From: Bugulina stolonifera
Taxonomy: Eukaryota; Bryozoa; Gymnolaemata; Cheilostomatida; Bugulidae
Direction: 5' to 3'
Length of the DNA stretch: 64,000 nucleotides
NCBI GenBank assembly: GCA_935421135.1
Contig: OW285193.1
Location: 18,276,099 to 18,340,098 of the forward strand
The notes under the pieces were generated by a model. That model was not told the DNA's origin, did no database searches, and saw nothing but the letters and a program-made list of their open reading frames with translations. The translations under genes and the position numbers were made by a program. Below are positions 11,286-24,977 of the stretch, one piece after another (positions within the stretch are counted from its first letter, which is position 1; every line of letters begins with the position of its first letter).

Positions 11286-13716
11286 TGATACCCTATACTA
11301 ACACTTACAACAATACAATGTCGAATGTAGAAAAGGAAACAGAACTTGAATGAAATGTGATGTTACATAGATAGATAGAGTAATGTGATCATAGATATAC
11401 ATTACTTGTATTATACTTTAAATCATATTATATTGTATTATCTATCCATCATTAAGATACTCGCTCACACCAACATTTTCCATTATATTAATATTATTAA
11501 TTATAAAAATAGTTATATTATTATTATATTAATATTATACATGTAAATAAATATGTATTAATATTTATATGATAATATATAGAATAATAATGATGTTCAA
11601 TATAACTATATTAAATTAATATTTGATTATTATTATAATTATTATATATTCTTATTCTAATGGACTAATTAAAATTAAAATTAATTATTTTGATAAAATT
11701 ATTAATTTTACCATTTGGATTAAATTTTATGTAAGTTAATAATATAATTTATATTTCAAATGACCTATTCGGGCTCTGATCTGTCAGCAGGCAAGCACCT
11801 TATATGAGGCCGTATAGCATAATATCGTTAGAGTCCCTGGTATAGGACTATTAGTGTTACTTACTAGTTAGATAAACCATGCCCAGAAGAGAAATATTAA
11901 AAGATGCATGTGGAATACATGTAAGATGGATTATTGCACTAAAAGAACACCAATTTCAATTTCCGACTCCAAACTCTGGACTCAAGAATATATACTTCAA
12001 ACTGGGATTTTCTTGACTCATGTGATTGAACTACATGTAGGCTATACAGTGCAGTATACAATAAAACGGGTAGCGCACAGGCACAGCTGCGTTGCAGTGT
12101 AATAACATGGATACAAACAGCAATGAATAATACGTAACATGCATGATACATGTGGAAGTAGTACCGGGATAGCAGAGTAAATCCCCCATTCCTGTTAGTT
12201 TTGGCACAGCATGGGTAAATTTGCACTCAGTGTATACTCTAAAAAGTTTCAACCTGTTTCAAAAGTAAACAGTTATCGATAGAATGATAAACCCGCAATT
12301 TTTCAACACTTGCTATCACGTGTATGTACATCAAGCCATGGCTTTGTTGGTAGTGCTTATAGAAGAAAAGAGAATTTCAAACACACGCGTACGTTATACC
12401 TGACCAAGGAATGCCATTGATTTGCTATGACAGTTGTAAGTATTTGATACTAACGTTGCTAAGTTTTATGTGAAAAATCAGTTATTCAAGTTTATGTTCT
12501 GATACTGGTAATTCCTACTATAATACATAATAAACAAGTATGCATGCATAGCAAAGTTCCAATACCTTTGCTATTAATCTAAATCCTAATTTAATCTTCT
12601 AGCTTTCAAGTTAATCTTAATCCTAATCATTTGCTTTTGGCTTTTCAAATTTAGCTTAAATTGCTACAATTACCTGGCTTGCTTACTACAAAAAGTATAA
12701 GAGGATAACTCTATTCCCTGAGCAGACAGCTGCTTTTAATTGCATTTGTATATTTCCACCTACTATGTAACCAGTAATCTGTATAAAATTGCACTTGTAT
12801 ACAAGCATAATCGACCTTGTAGTTGATTAGAAAGATGAGATTCATTGTACATAGGACCACTTACTCCAGAAATCTAATCTTATTTTAAATCGTGATTAAG
12901 TCAAGCAATATGACGTAATCTATTTCTAATCAGTTTTTTCCTACATTCTATCTAATCTCAATTTATTCTTAATCTTGAAAAAAATGAACTAAACCAATCA
13001 TTAATTAATCTTAGCTTCCAATAAAACAATATTAATTAGCCTTAATCGTTGAAATCGGTTAAAAGCACACCTCTGATGCATAGTGGTTGAATTTTACAAC
13101 CTTGCTCTCAGCCTTTGCCAGCTTTGCTCTAGAGTAGTGGTTTTCTTCTACACAATTCCAAAGAAACATGTTCATGAAACGAGACTGGGCATTACCAGTT
13201 TACTTACATCTACAATGTACATGTAGTTCCTCACACCTGACTAGGAGTTTACATTTATATACAGATCTTACATATTTTGGGTGATTGTTAGCATCAAATA
13301 GATACTAAAATGGTTCGTTCTGAAGTAGTAGCTTGCAGTTAAACTGGTCAATATTATAATTGCTATAAGATATAGATACCCTTTTGAAGGCTACCACTCT
13401 ACTTGAATTGTAATGAAAATCATTAGGGCAAAATACGAAAGGAATAATAAACCCAGGGAAGATTTTCAATCAACTGGTAGCTGTCAAAGCGGCGGGACTT
13501 TCGTGAACTTACGCACTATTGACTGACCATTGTCATCTCTCTACTTATAATTAGAAACAATTTGTTTCAACCTCTATATCTCATGTTCAGGGTAGCTAAG
13601 ATTTTATCAATACACTTCTATTGTCTTTCATTACTCATGTATGCCGGCAAAGAGTTCCAGTCTTTCCAGTTTGAATATATTTTACTTTAATTTAGATAAA
13701 GGATCAGAATACAGCA
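11286..13716. other. intergenic upstream of FKRP-like gene A
   Basis: Very AT-rich between 11450 and 11760. At 12590-13040 there is degenerate repetition of the words AATCTTA and TAATCCTAATC. No exon could be supported. The promoter of gene A should lie towards the 3' end, but no distinct core element was identified. Confidence 0.4.
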
Positions 13717-16700
13717 ATGAAAGCACGGAGATGTTATTTTGTAATTGGTGTCTTGTTGGTACTTCCTTTTACTGCTTACTGGACTTTATATTTATCAAGG
13801 GGACACAAGCTTGATATTGATAGGTTAGTTATCATCCTAGCTATCATATACATTGTTGCTCGGCTCACCCTTATTTACCCAGTTGAGTCAATACTCTCAA
13901 TGCCAGATATTAGAAAAATGAAATGGCCCAGCACGCATAGCAAACTACATTGTTTTATATATAGATTCATACTGAGCTCACTGCGAGTCTCTGGTATGCG
14001 CACCTGTAACCAGTTTGAAGACTCATGTTATGTACTATATTATGTATTATATGCTTTAGTGCCAGCCAGGAATTACCAATAAGGTAAACATTAAGTAATA
14101 CATTCATAGTGTTCTGTGTAATATTTGATTTGTTGTAACTGCGTTGCTATGTTTATTAATATTTAGTAGTTAGTACAAAATCTAAATGAATAAGCATCAG
14201 TACCGGCACACTCGTGACTGGTCCCTACGAACTATGAAATTGGTGGCTCTGGAAAAAAGTGTCTAATGGATGAATGTCAGTGCCCAGTCCTGCGACAAAC
14301 AATGTTTTGTCACAACACCGTGCATATCAGATGTTGTCATGTTGAAATATTTATCTTGAACGAAATCTGGAGAAAAAGCTAATAGTCAGCTTATAGCCAG
14401 CAGCATGTTTGTGTAGTTCCCCTAATAGGTTGATCTGAGTCATCCCATAGGTCAACATAGCCTAACTGCACTGACTTGGAAATAATAGGAACCCCGCTGA
14501 TAGTGATCATGGCTGTTGTCCATCATCTGCGTGGTTAATACTAAATAGTCTTCTAGTTAACATTTTTCTAATCTGAACATTGTATGAGCATTTATTTTTG
14601 GCGACCATAATTAAAATGTCTTGCTCTAAAATAAATTTCCTTTAGGAACCAATTCTGCTGGTATTTTTCTAGCCATGGGCCATCATTTACATTGGTTTAT
14701 ATTCTCTTAATAATAGTTGCAAGGACCGTCAGTATATAGACTCTGTAGCTGACAGACTGGTCAAAATGTCACAAATGTTGATTAGAAGTAAAAAAATGTG
14801 GACTAATGGTCACCCTAATGCCCTCCTTGATGACGTGTACAAAGAGGTTAGTTTTCATTCTCTCAAATCTTTACTACAAGTTTGTGAAACTAAAGTGATG
14901 GCTATTGTCAGTGTTGTTTGAGTTGGTCTGTTATTCCCAAGCCAGCATAGTAGAGTCCTAATAGTACACAGTCGTTCTATGCTTTATAGATGAGGGAAGT
15001 ATTGACGACGATGGGACACCAGCAAGAACTACAGGAATCGGAGAAATCTCTGGGCAATCCAGAATATGTTCAACCTGATGTCTGTGGGGAGACATATATA
15101 CGCCAAGATGGCAATAAGACAGACCCTAGATATATATATCATAGAAGAGGTAACTGTATAACCCACCCTACTAACCTTATCTATCTGCAGGCTCAAAGTG
15201 TTCACTATTCCCGGTTGGCCTGCCACCTCCAACATTGTTATTCTAGGTTTTACTTTCCTCAAGATGAAGTCTAGTCTATATATTTGACTGTATTAGTGAA
15301 GTTATAGCTAGTGTACATCATTTGAATAAGTTTGCTATTCTCACTTACTAAGACAAGAGTCTCTTATGACCTAAATATTAACTTATCTACATCTATCTAC
15401 ACAAGGATAGGTGAATAAACTGACTCAATGATGTACTAGTCGTTGCTCCATGAAGCCTTGTGCTATGCCAGTTCTATTTTCTATTGCAGTCGAGTTCCGA
15501 ACTGAGAAATGTACAGATGTACCAGAGTTCCACACACTAATCACTTTAGTATATAACTTTGTGCATTACGACTCTAAATATTATCAACTTATACCCACGA
15601 TATTTCATGATGTTCAGAAACTTTACCCTAAAGTACGTGTGATCGCTGCCATACCTGAGACACTGACTTTAGATGAAAAGGACTTCATCAACACAACTCT
15701 ACAGACATTTTCAAACAGGTAGGTCTACATTCTACAATCTTGGTGTCTTTAATTCCAAAACGTTCAAGATAGCCAGCTCATTCTAGTTTCGTTGCAATCA
15801 CTCTAATGATTTACATACATGTAACTCTAACAATTTATGTTGTATGTCTGGTTGATTATTATCTCTGTGGTAATAGATATACATTCATACATACAGCATA
15901 CTTTGGTTTAGGTTACTATGGGGCTATTATTAATAGGGGTCCTTAGCTTAACCAATAATTTTGTGGAGAGCAAATAGCAAATCCTTACAGACTTTATCAA
16001 TGAGTGTAAAGTGAAGCAGCAGATATTTAGGCTGACATGCTGCTTACATATTGATAAGTCCAACAGTGACCTATTTTAGAGTTGTAGGTCACAAATATAT
16101 CTATTACAATGAGATATTATTTTACAGCACAGCTGAGTCGGACATCTGGACTCAACTTATAAGTAAAGTGAGGACTAAATATGTTTATATTGGAAGAGAT
16201 GTGGTCAGGATTACATGGTTTGATAGACTAGAGAGATTAGTTAGAGAGATAAATAATCTAGAAGCTTCAGTTGTAGCCAGTGCTTACAGGACATGGAAAG
16301 GTGGAGAGGTAGGAACCTATACTATAGTCTCTTTTTATACTTTCTCGTTGTAGGATGTGGTTGTAATAATAAGTATTGCGATTACAAGTACAAATATGTT
16401 TGTTGTTGACTATAGAAATTGAGATGAAATTTAAGTCTGCATAATTCCCACAGTCAATTTACACTGTATGTGGATTATAATGTTGTCACTACAATGTTAT
16501 CTTTATTTTATTTTTGTAAATTATTTCATTTTTGATTCTGCTTCTTTCTCACATCTAGTGGAATAACGGATGTGAACAATCAGCATTGTCTAACTATCAG
16601 CTCGTCTACAGACATGGATACAAACACTCGGCACATGAATGCCTCCTCTGCCATCACATCCACGGCCCATTCGTCGCCAAGAAGAAATTGTTTAAAAGGG

Positions 16701-19597
16701 TTTGTCTAATTTGTTGTTTTGTCTTGTAAAATAGCGAACTATCAGCAGTGTCCCTTGTTCATAGCCCTTTGCATTGATTATAGATTTTCTACATACTGTC
16801 TACATCTATAATCTAGATGTTTACTTTTCTCTACAGAAACCTCTTCCAGCTCGTACCTCCTCCACAAGCTCCTTTGCCATGTGGTTCCTCGGACTGAAAA
16901 GCTCATCGTTAATGGTTGTCTCCTGCCCTGACTCTATGTCGTTTGTTACTGATGAGAGTCGCCTACCTGCCTCTAAAGGAGACTGGGTTGGTCTTGCCTC
17001 CACCCTTCAGGTAAATAGATAGCCTTAGTGTCTCTAAAAGAAACCCTTATTCTTCACAGTAAATGATGTCAATATAAATGTGTTGAAGACTTGTATTGTT
17101 CTATTCTTTCCCACAGACCAGTTAAATAAGTATTAACAGTGTTGCCCTCTCCTGATCTTTTGCATTTGGTAAAGTCCAATTTGAAATCTGTAGCCATATT
17201 TTGGCAGAAAGTGCACGTATATACATGTACATGTATATTTGAGTACAATTTTTTGGGTTTTCCAGTTTTATCAAGGTACAAGTTTAAATACATTTCTTGT
17301 TTCATGGAAAACCTATAATTGTTCCCTTTTCATGGTTTGTCTTCAATAGTCGTATCCCTTTTCACTCGCATTACATCGATGCGAGATTGTCACAGTTCTG
17401 ATGCATTATTTTCAGACCCACTCCCCTTCCAAATCTATTTTAAAAATGGACACAGTTTTTTACTGCATGTATGAACAAATTATACCTACATGTACATCAA
17501 AACTAATATGTGTACATGTATGTACTTTTGTATGTATTTGTGGAAGGGATACATCATTTCAATGATTATAATTACATGTATGTTTGTGATGTTCTTTTAA
17601 GGTCGAACATATTAATTTGAACAATCAACATATTCTGGAGTTTGATTGTGAGGAGGCCAAGACGTACTGTCCAGGACACTCTACAGTTGGCCAGACTTTA
17701 TCCATGTGTTGTAAGAGAGAGCTTTCAGATGGGATAAAACTGGTGATGGATAAATGTCGTGTAAGTACAGAGTGTTTAGCTGTGGAGTAATCTTACCTTC
17801 CTACTCTCTATATTAATACGGATTTGAACTTGAAGTTGTCCTCTCCTTGGCAAAGTGATAGTTCTGCTAGTATAGGGGAGATACTTCCTTGCAGTGTAAT
17901 ATTTAATTAAATGTGTATTAAATAGGAGTCAATGTTTTACCTGTAATATCTGATGTATATTATCACTCATGTAATGTTTTGCTTGCATCTTTGGTGTTAC
18001 ATTGAGTGCAGACCAACTATAGCTATCGGTGTTCATAGCTGATGAACTACATAAAGGCTATCCTATAGTCTGTTAACAACGTACATACCATAGATATACA
18101 CCGTTTTGTGTCAATGGGTCACACTAATATCCATGTCTAGTGGATGTCTGTGTTTATGATAAAACTGGAATATGTTAGACTGGCTCCTCCCACACATCTA
18201 GCCGAGCTTCGGGTCGGAAGTTTACTAATAGTAAACATACTGCACTTGTCTATGTATTGTTGTAGGCAGAGGGCTTGGTGTGCCAGCTGAATGCAGGAAC
18301 TAACCTGGGAGCTGTTAAATTCAACAGTATCATACCCTGGGATAACGACGCAGACATCCTCATACATCCTGATGATATCGAAGCATTTGGAAACATTGAA
18401 ACTTATTTTGAGACTCTTGGATATTCAACGGTATGTGGTTAACTTAACATCCATTCTGCATCATAATTGGTTGCATAGGTGTGTGGTAGTGTTAGTAGTG
18501 TACATACATGTAGGTATGTGATAGTGTTAGTAGTGTACGTACATGTAGGTATGTGATAGTGTTAGTCGTGTACATACATGTAGGTGTGTCATAGTGTTAG
18601 TAGTGTACATACATGTAGGTGTGTCATAGTGTTAGTAGTGTACATACATGTAGGTGTGTGATAGTGTTAGTAGTGTACGTACATGTAGGTGTGTGATAGT
18701 GTTAGTCGTGTACATACATGTAGGTGTGTCATAGTGTTAGTAGTGTACATACATGTAGGTGTGTCATAGTGTTAGTAGTGTACATACATGTAGGTGTGTC
18801 ATAGTGTTAGTAGTGTACATACATGTAGGTGTGTCATAGTGTTAGTAGTGTACATACATGTAGGTGTGTCATAGTGTTAGTAGTGTACGTACATGTAGGT
18901 GTGTGATAGTATGACTATTTGGAGAGAGCTTTGTTTTATGATTATATACTTATAGTTTGTTTTCCACACACACACACGGTAGTACACAGTACCTACTACC
19001 TCTAGTATTGTAGGCTAACTAATAGGGTATACATGTATATTTTAGTCCAGTCTGGGGTACGGATATACCTTAATAAACTCTAAACACTGGACAATTGAGA
19101 TATATGCTGACAATATACAGATACCAGGTCATTATGGTATAACACCCACACTTATAGACTTGGATGGTTCTAATGTGGAGACAGTCATCAGCCCGGGATT
19201 ATTCGCTAGAAACATGTAAGTACCATAACCATACATGTATAGTATAGCTTACTAATATTAGTACTGTATACTAGTATGGTATGGGCTATTCATAGTCTGT
19301 ACATGTATATCATTGCCATAGCCTAGTAGGAGTTGTGCTCTCTCTCTGCTAGCAATGATTAAGTGTAGACAATTCCTAATCCCAACTGTTATGTTTTGTA
19401 GGTATGGCAAAGAGATATATCAACATGTTCAACATTGGAGGCAGATCACACCTCAAGGTAAGAAGATCTCCAGTCTATGGGACTTCTTTAACTATGCAGA
19501 TAAAAAGTTCACCAAATGTCCTTCACCTGGTCACCACTCATGTTTAGACCAGCATATTCCTGATGGTGACTTCATATTCAAGGAACCTGTGATATAG
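13717..19597 (+). CDS. FKRP-like LicD-domain protein A (11 exons, 603 aa)
   Basis: Exons: 13717-13823, 14717-14846, 14990-15149, 15490-15718, 16128-16308, 16559-16699, 16837-17010, 17602-17760, 18266-18430, 19046-19215, 19402-19597. All introns are GT-AG and every phase agrees. The protein starts with a basic residue run and one hydrophobic segment (about residues 8-26), as in a type II Golgi/ER membrane protein. A stem and GT-like region follows (exons 3-7), then a Cys-Cys motif (MCCKREL) and the LicD motif GTNLGAVKFNS..PWDNDADI with acidic residues D453, D455 and D457. The C-terminus carries PGHHSCLDQ. This order matches vertebrate fukutin-related protein (495 aa), a ribitol-5-phosphate transferase acting on alpha-dystroglycan. 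The substrate here is unknown. Paralogues B and C share all exon boundaries. Confidence is high for family and exons, moderate for the start. Confidence 0.9.
18479..18909. repeat. 35-bp minisatellite in intron 9 of gene A
   Basis: About 12 copies of a 35-bp unit containing CATAGTGTTAGTAGTGTAC and ATACATGTAGGTGTG. The array starts about 50 bases after the exon 9 donor and nearly fills the first two thirds of the intron. The same intron of genes B and C also holds minisatellites, with unrelated units. Confidence 0.92.
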
Positions 19598-21338
19598 ATG
19601 TGTGGGATATATTAGGTATTCTATAGTATTATATACACATCATAGTAATATATATTGTATCCATGTACAGTGTGTACACAAGTGTACATAACTGTAATAG
19701 TTATGTATTATATTGTACATATTATTTACAGACAAAACTAGCATAATTTTATTTTCTTACTTTGTTGACAGTTTGATGTCATGCCCACAGTTTATTGGGT
19801 ATTAGTTTTAGGTTATTAATTGGACTGCAGTGTTGTATACATATACATTATATGGACTGCATTACTACTTGTATTATGTTATGTATTCAGTATTGTATAC
19901 ATGCTACTATATGGACAATAGCCACTTGCACAACCATAAATTATGATGAATCTCTAGAGCTCAGCTTAATATTACAGTATATAATCCTGTTACAATCACA
20001 TTATGATGTTACTTTCTATAGTTGACGTTATGCTATTTAGTTCATCCAATGTTTATAATAAATCGTTGGTACCAGCGATTGCTATTACACAGTCCAGTTT
20101 ACTGATACAGTGGCACCTATCCCTACAGGTCCTCAGACACCCGGCTACAGAGAATACCCCCCCCCCCCCACCCACCTTCACATGGTCTCCTTGCCAGTGA
20201 TCAGCCTAGAGTCATGCATAAGTCTCCTCTCCTCTTACAGCTTTTCTACATTAGTCGAGCCAACTGACCTTCAAATGCTGCACTCAGCAATATATTTCCG
20301 ATATATACATGTACATATTTATGTACATATGCGTGTATTTATATATACTCAATCTGCAAACAGTGTACTGTATAGTTATACTATATACATACACACACAG
20401 ACATGTCTAATAATAGTATGTATACACGTATATACATGTATAATAAATAGTATAGAACTGTATATATATTCATCTGCTGTAAGTGTAATTCTGTGTGTAT
20501 TTCACTGAGGTCATTGTCTTCAGTTGTTAGTATATTTTAAATTCAATTTTTCCAGTTTGAAATATTTTAACAGTTTAATGATTAAGTACTGTTATCGCCT
20601 GATGTTTGTGTCTACGTGACTTGGTTGCTGTTGTTGAAGAGCAGGGAAAATTTTTGAGTCATGGAAGGAGTGACCTGGATCACCAATGAATGATGTGTAA
20701 TGGAATGGTATGTAGCCTGAGCTGATTTCAGGAAGTTTGGCATCTACAATGTATCTTGTCTGATATCAGCCCATACCCCTGGCAGTTGACAGCTAGCACT
20801 GATAGGTAGTTGATAGCACTTATAGGTATACATAGTGTTATACCCTGCTGCACTAGCTCAGTTTGGACAAGCACAGTGTACTGCAAGGTTTCAGTTGAGT
20901 TTGAGGTACATGTAAGGTATGTGTTTAAGTTTAATGATACATTATTTCATTTACTTCCACTAGACAAGTAAGCTGGCTTAGAATAACAATTTAACAATGT
21001 TTATTATGCGGTATCTTTCACTAACAGTGTGTGTGTACATATAAAGTATAGTACTAGACACCTTCTTGATTTTTATTTCTTATATTTCGATACTAGTCCC
21101 AGTCTAATCATCAGAAGAATTAATCTTTTATTAGTCAGTATATGTGCACCCCTTGAAGATTTTCTATCTACGACCCTGTAGGCTGTAGTCCTTATCTCAA
21201 CTCGAATGTAAGCATAATATACTCGTGTAGTTATAGATGGATTAGTTAACTGTATAATAATATACAAATGTAGATTCCCAATGACTCAACGTCAACATAT
21301 TTGTATCGGTTGATAGTCAAGCTGTTTTGTTTTATAGA
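19598..21338. other. spacer between gene A and ankyrin gene
   Basis: This should hold the 3' UTR of gene A (an AATAAA occurs near 20057) and the promoter and 5' UTR of the ankyrin gene. A C-rich run at 20157-20174, scattered TATATACATGTA words and one arm of a foldback family at about 21079 are visible. No coding exon is recognised. Confidence 0.4.
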
Positions 21339-24204
21339 ATGAGTCTTCGAGCTGATAAGATTCATCTACACCTGACTGAGGGAAGTACAGCAGTCATTAA
21401 TGCTGCTTACTCTGGCCGGACCAATATCATTGAGTACATGAAAGGTGTGGTGGGAGTTGATCCAAACCAGTGGTTTGAATTACTGTTGATAAAAGATGAT
21501 ATCGGGAGTTCTGCCCTGCATAAGGCAGCGTATAACGGCCATATTGATTCAGTTGATTTCATTCTCTATTCTGTATCTGAAAGTCAGCGTAATCTATTGG
21601 TGAAAGTACAGAATGATGATAAGCATACACCAGTACATTGTGCATCATACAACAACCAATGGGAAATTATCGAGGCAATTGTCCGTTGTATTAGATCAGA
21701 TCAAAGGTTTGATCTTTTGAAATTGCTCAAGGAAAATGGCTACACAGCTGCCCATATTGCGGCATACAATGGTTACACAGAGTCTCTAAGAAGTATTCTC
21801 GAATCGCTGACCGTCTTTGAGCGATTTAAACTACTAAAGATACCAGACCAACTTCGAGCAAGCACAGCTCTGCATAAGGCTGCGTATAAGGGTCACTCTG
21901 ATGCCGTTTCGTACATGAAATTGTCAGTTTCTCCAGCAAGCTGGCATACCCTTTTGATAATACAGAATATTCACGGAAACTCACCTATACATTGTGCGAC
22001 CTACAACGGTCATGCTGACACATTGAGGAGAATGCTAGGCTCTATTAGATCTGACAAGATCTTACGCAAGTCGCTAATGATTCAGGAAAGCAAAGGTTTC
22101 ACTGCTCTTCATATTGCATGTGCCAGTGGTCATACAGAAACAGTGAAGACCTTCCATCTTCTGGCAAGTGTACGAGCTAACAACAGTCAAGGACAGTATA
22201 GGAAGTACTGCGATCCACAAAGCTGCCTACAATGGCAACACAAGTGTCATTGAATATATCCTACTGACTCTAACTGCTGATCAATGGCTCGGAGTGCTCT
22301 GTATGGAGAACAGCTATGGAAACACACCGATGCACTGTGCAGCTTATACAGGTCAGGCTAGTACCTTGCAGTGCCTGTTCGACTCTGTCACACCCAATCA
22401 GCAAGAGAGCTTGCTAAGAGCTCCTACTGCAAGTGGTCAAACAGCGTTACATATTGCTGCCTCCGAAGGACACTTGGATGCTGTTCAGAGTCTGATGAAA
22501 GTGGATATAGGAAGTGCTCCATCAAATGCGTGGTGGGAAATCAAAGACAATGAGGGCTACACTGCAGTGGAGTTAGCAAGGCGTAGAGGAAATGATGATG
22601 TTGTAACCTGCATGGAACAAACATTCTCGCAGCAACTTTTGGATACAGCGCCATCAGGTATTGATTAATTTAGATATTGTTATGTACAATGTAGATGATA
22701 GCACCCACATATTAATTGATATTCATTGCGCAATGCAACATTGTTATCATCACTTGGCAAATGAGACATACTAAAGTGGGTCAGCAGTCATTTATGAGGA
22801 AGTCTAACTATCCTGTTGAATTAAAAATGTGAGTTTCTAGTTGACATTTGACAAGGGGTACTCTTGTAGAATTCTGCTTTCCGTTATTTTACACGACTTG
22901 CACTTATGTTGTTTAGTCTCAAAACTCCCTAATGCAGGTTACGCTTATACCCTAGACTCTAGGCGGTACAAGTATATGTGCAGGGAGGGCCTATGACTAT
23001 AATGTACATGTGGATGTTTGCATGGGTCTATATTCCTATGCGAAACATTTGATGTTTATTATTTATCCATAGAGACTTATCAGCAAAAGCTCCAGGGCAA
23101 AGTTGAGGAGTTGCAGAAGAAATGTAACCAGAAATCACGAGATTTGAACCGATGTACTCGGGATAACGAAGTATACAAGTTAAAGATTATGGAGCTGGAG
23201 TGGCAGAATGAACGGCTACAGACTGGTAAGCAGCACAATCTCAGAGTGAGATTAAAAGTTACCGAAAAGTAAATAATGTATATACTACTTGGAACGCATG
23301 GGTTATTATTATCCTAACAGTTAGGTGATGGGAATGTTTCATTGGAATATTTGTAGAGGCTTGGAAATCAGCAGAAATAAAATCTCAACTGCAGGAAGAG
23401 AACAGGCAACTGCGTGAAGAACGAATGTCACAAGTAGAGTCAGCCATATATGGCATACAAAGAGGACAGGATGCTCTTATTATAGCACACAGAAGACACT
23501 CTCGTTCCATTGAAGGTTAGTATAGATAAAGTGCACATGATTTAGTTGATTCAGTTGATATAATTAGCTTTTGATGATAATATGAAGTTGTCCTCTCAAC
23601 ATTAAGATATGTATAGACTCAGTTTTCACCCATACCATATCATTATGTGTTTCAGGCTTGGAGGAGAGTGTAGATCTTCTACTGAGTACAGGTAAAGTAT
23701 TCCTATCCTAACACGCACCACTATATCCCCAGTAGTATGATAACAGTAGTATTAGATAAGCAGGTATAACCATGGAGCAGAGGGGGTGTAACTCCTAATG
23801 ATAACTGTATAGTACATGATTACTGTGCCCACAGTTTACTGAACACACATCTTGGGTTATATGTGTTCAGTAAACTGTGGGCACAGTAATCATGTACTAT
23901 ACAGTTATCATTGGTAGTTATACAACATTATACCAATGTATATTAACTATACATAATACAATATTATACCAATGCATATTAACTATATGGGGGTTTGACC
24001 ATATTTTTATATATTTTACTGTCCAAGTATCTGTTTTACAAAAATACTACATGAGGGTTGCTAATGACTAATGAGGTTGACAGACCGTATACCTCAGTAT
24101 CTCAGTGACTGCAAGGTTTATCACTATACTACTGTTTGTACACAATACATAATTTTGTAAGGAATTGTTTGCTTATTACAGGTGTTGAAGCTGATGACAG
24201 TTGA
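21339..24204 (+). CDS. ankyrin-repeat/coiled-coil protein, frameshifted (5 exons, about 562 aa)
   Basis: Exons: 21339-22657, 23073-23225, 23357-23515, 23656-23691, 24182-24204. All introns are GT-AG in phase 1. The first exon encodes eleven ankyrin repeats of about 37 residues (TALHKAAYNGH, TPVHCASYN, TAAHIAAYNGY and so on). Exons 2-3 encode a charged heptad-like coiled coil (KVEELQKKC, LQEENRQLREER), and the last exons a short acidic tail. Near 22163 the frame shifts: one extra base in GCAAGTG breaks repeat 7 from repeat 8. The repeats continue perfectly in the next frame, so the cause is a recent disabling mutation, an allele or an assembly error. The ATG at 21339 directly follows an acceptor-like TTTATAG, so the upstream exon is probably UTR, but a further coding exon cannot be excluded. 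The function is unknown; such proteins are usually binding scaffolds. Confidence 0.75.
22155..22175 (+). other. single-base frameshift in ankyrin exon
   Basis: Upstream, the repeat frame reads through CTGGCAAGT. Downstream, it is restored only if one base of GCAAGTG is skipped, after which the consensus IGSTAIHKAAYNG follows at once. No splice pair of usual size could remove it. Confidence 0.75.
23797..23912. repeat. long near-perfect hairpin in last intron of ankyrin gene
   Basis: Left arm 23797-23850 and right arm 23861-23912 pair over about 52 bases with only a 2-base bulge, around a loop of about 10 bases (CTTGGGTTAT). The core of the arm is GTGCCCACAGTTTACTGAAC. It could be a foldback element or a hairpin RNA precursor carried in the intron. 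Confidence 0.85.
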
Positions 24205-24594
24205 CTGCTTACTTGTCACACCTCTATGGCAATCGGTGATTACCATGAGATGAAATCTGGAACCCTACACTGTGTGATTATTACAATATTTTATAGTTAT
24301 TTTGGAAGCGCTATTAGTTACACCAGTTACATTCATTTATATAGGTCAAAGTTACCGTGTATAAATATACAAAGTATTAGTGCTGAAAGTAAAGTAACAA
24401 TAATATCTAGTTGTTGTAAGAAGTGCATTCTTTATTTTAACATATTTATTATATATTATTGTCTAATATTATTGATCCAAATAATAAAAGTTGCTTGTAT
24501 TTATCATATGCCAACAAAATCGACATTTTGGCTGTTATATACAGAGTATGTTACGACATATGCAGTTAGGGGGTTTGGCCATTTTCTATATTGT

Positions 24595-24778
24595 ATCGTA
24601 TAATGTATTTTTAGCAAGGAGTTTATCTTTGAGCAGTCAGAGACTTGTTTCAAATCCATGAAAATACCAGTCCCTGGCTGGGGTTTGAACCCCAGTCAGG
24701 GACTGGTATTTTCATGGATTTGAAACAAGTCTCTGACTGCTCAAAGATAAATTCCTTGCTAAAAATACATTATACGAC
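24595..24778. repeat. ~180-bp near-perfect palindrome with B-box-like apex
   Basis: The arms (about 24597-24677 and 24697-24777) are inverted copies with one evident mismatch (AAGGAGTTTATC against AAGGAATTTATC). The apex, GGGGTTTGAACCCC, is itself palindromic and reads as a tRNA T-arm/B-box (GGTTCAAACC) on the minus strand. The word TACGACATATGCAGT occurs at 24552 and again at 24773, flanking the structure as a direct repeat. It is probably a recently formed foldback, or a head-to-head duplication of a tRNA-related element. Confidence 0.88.
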
Positions 24779-24977
24779 ATATGCAGTATATGTACACTGT
24801 ATATAATACGCTGTATTCTTGCTATTGATCAAATATTATAATCATCTAAATTATTCACCATCTGTACATACAGTGGAGTAAATATCACAATAATGTACTT
24901 CACGTTTTAGTCCCAAGAGCTGACAACTCGTTGGAAAACTGTTAATTCTATCCACGGTACATGTACATGTATATCAA

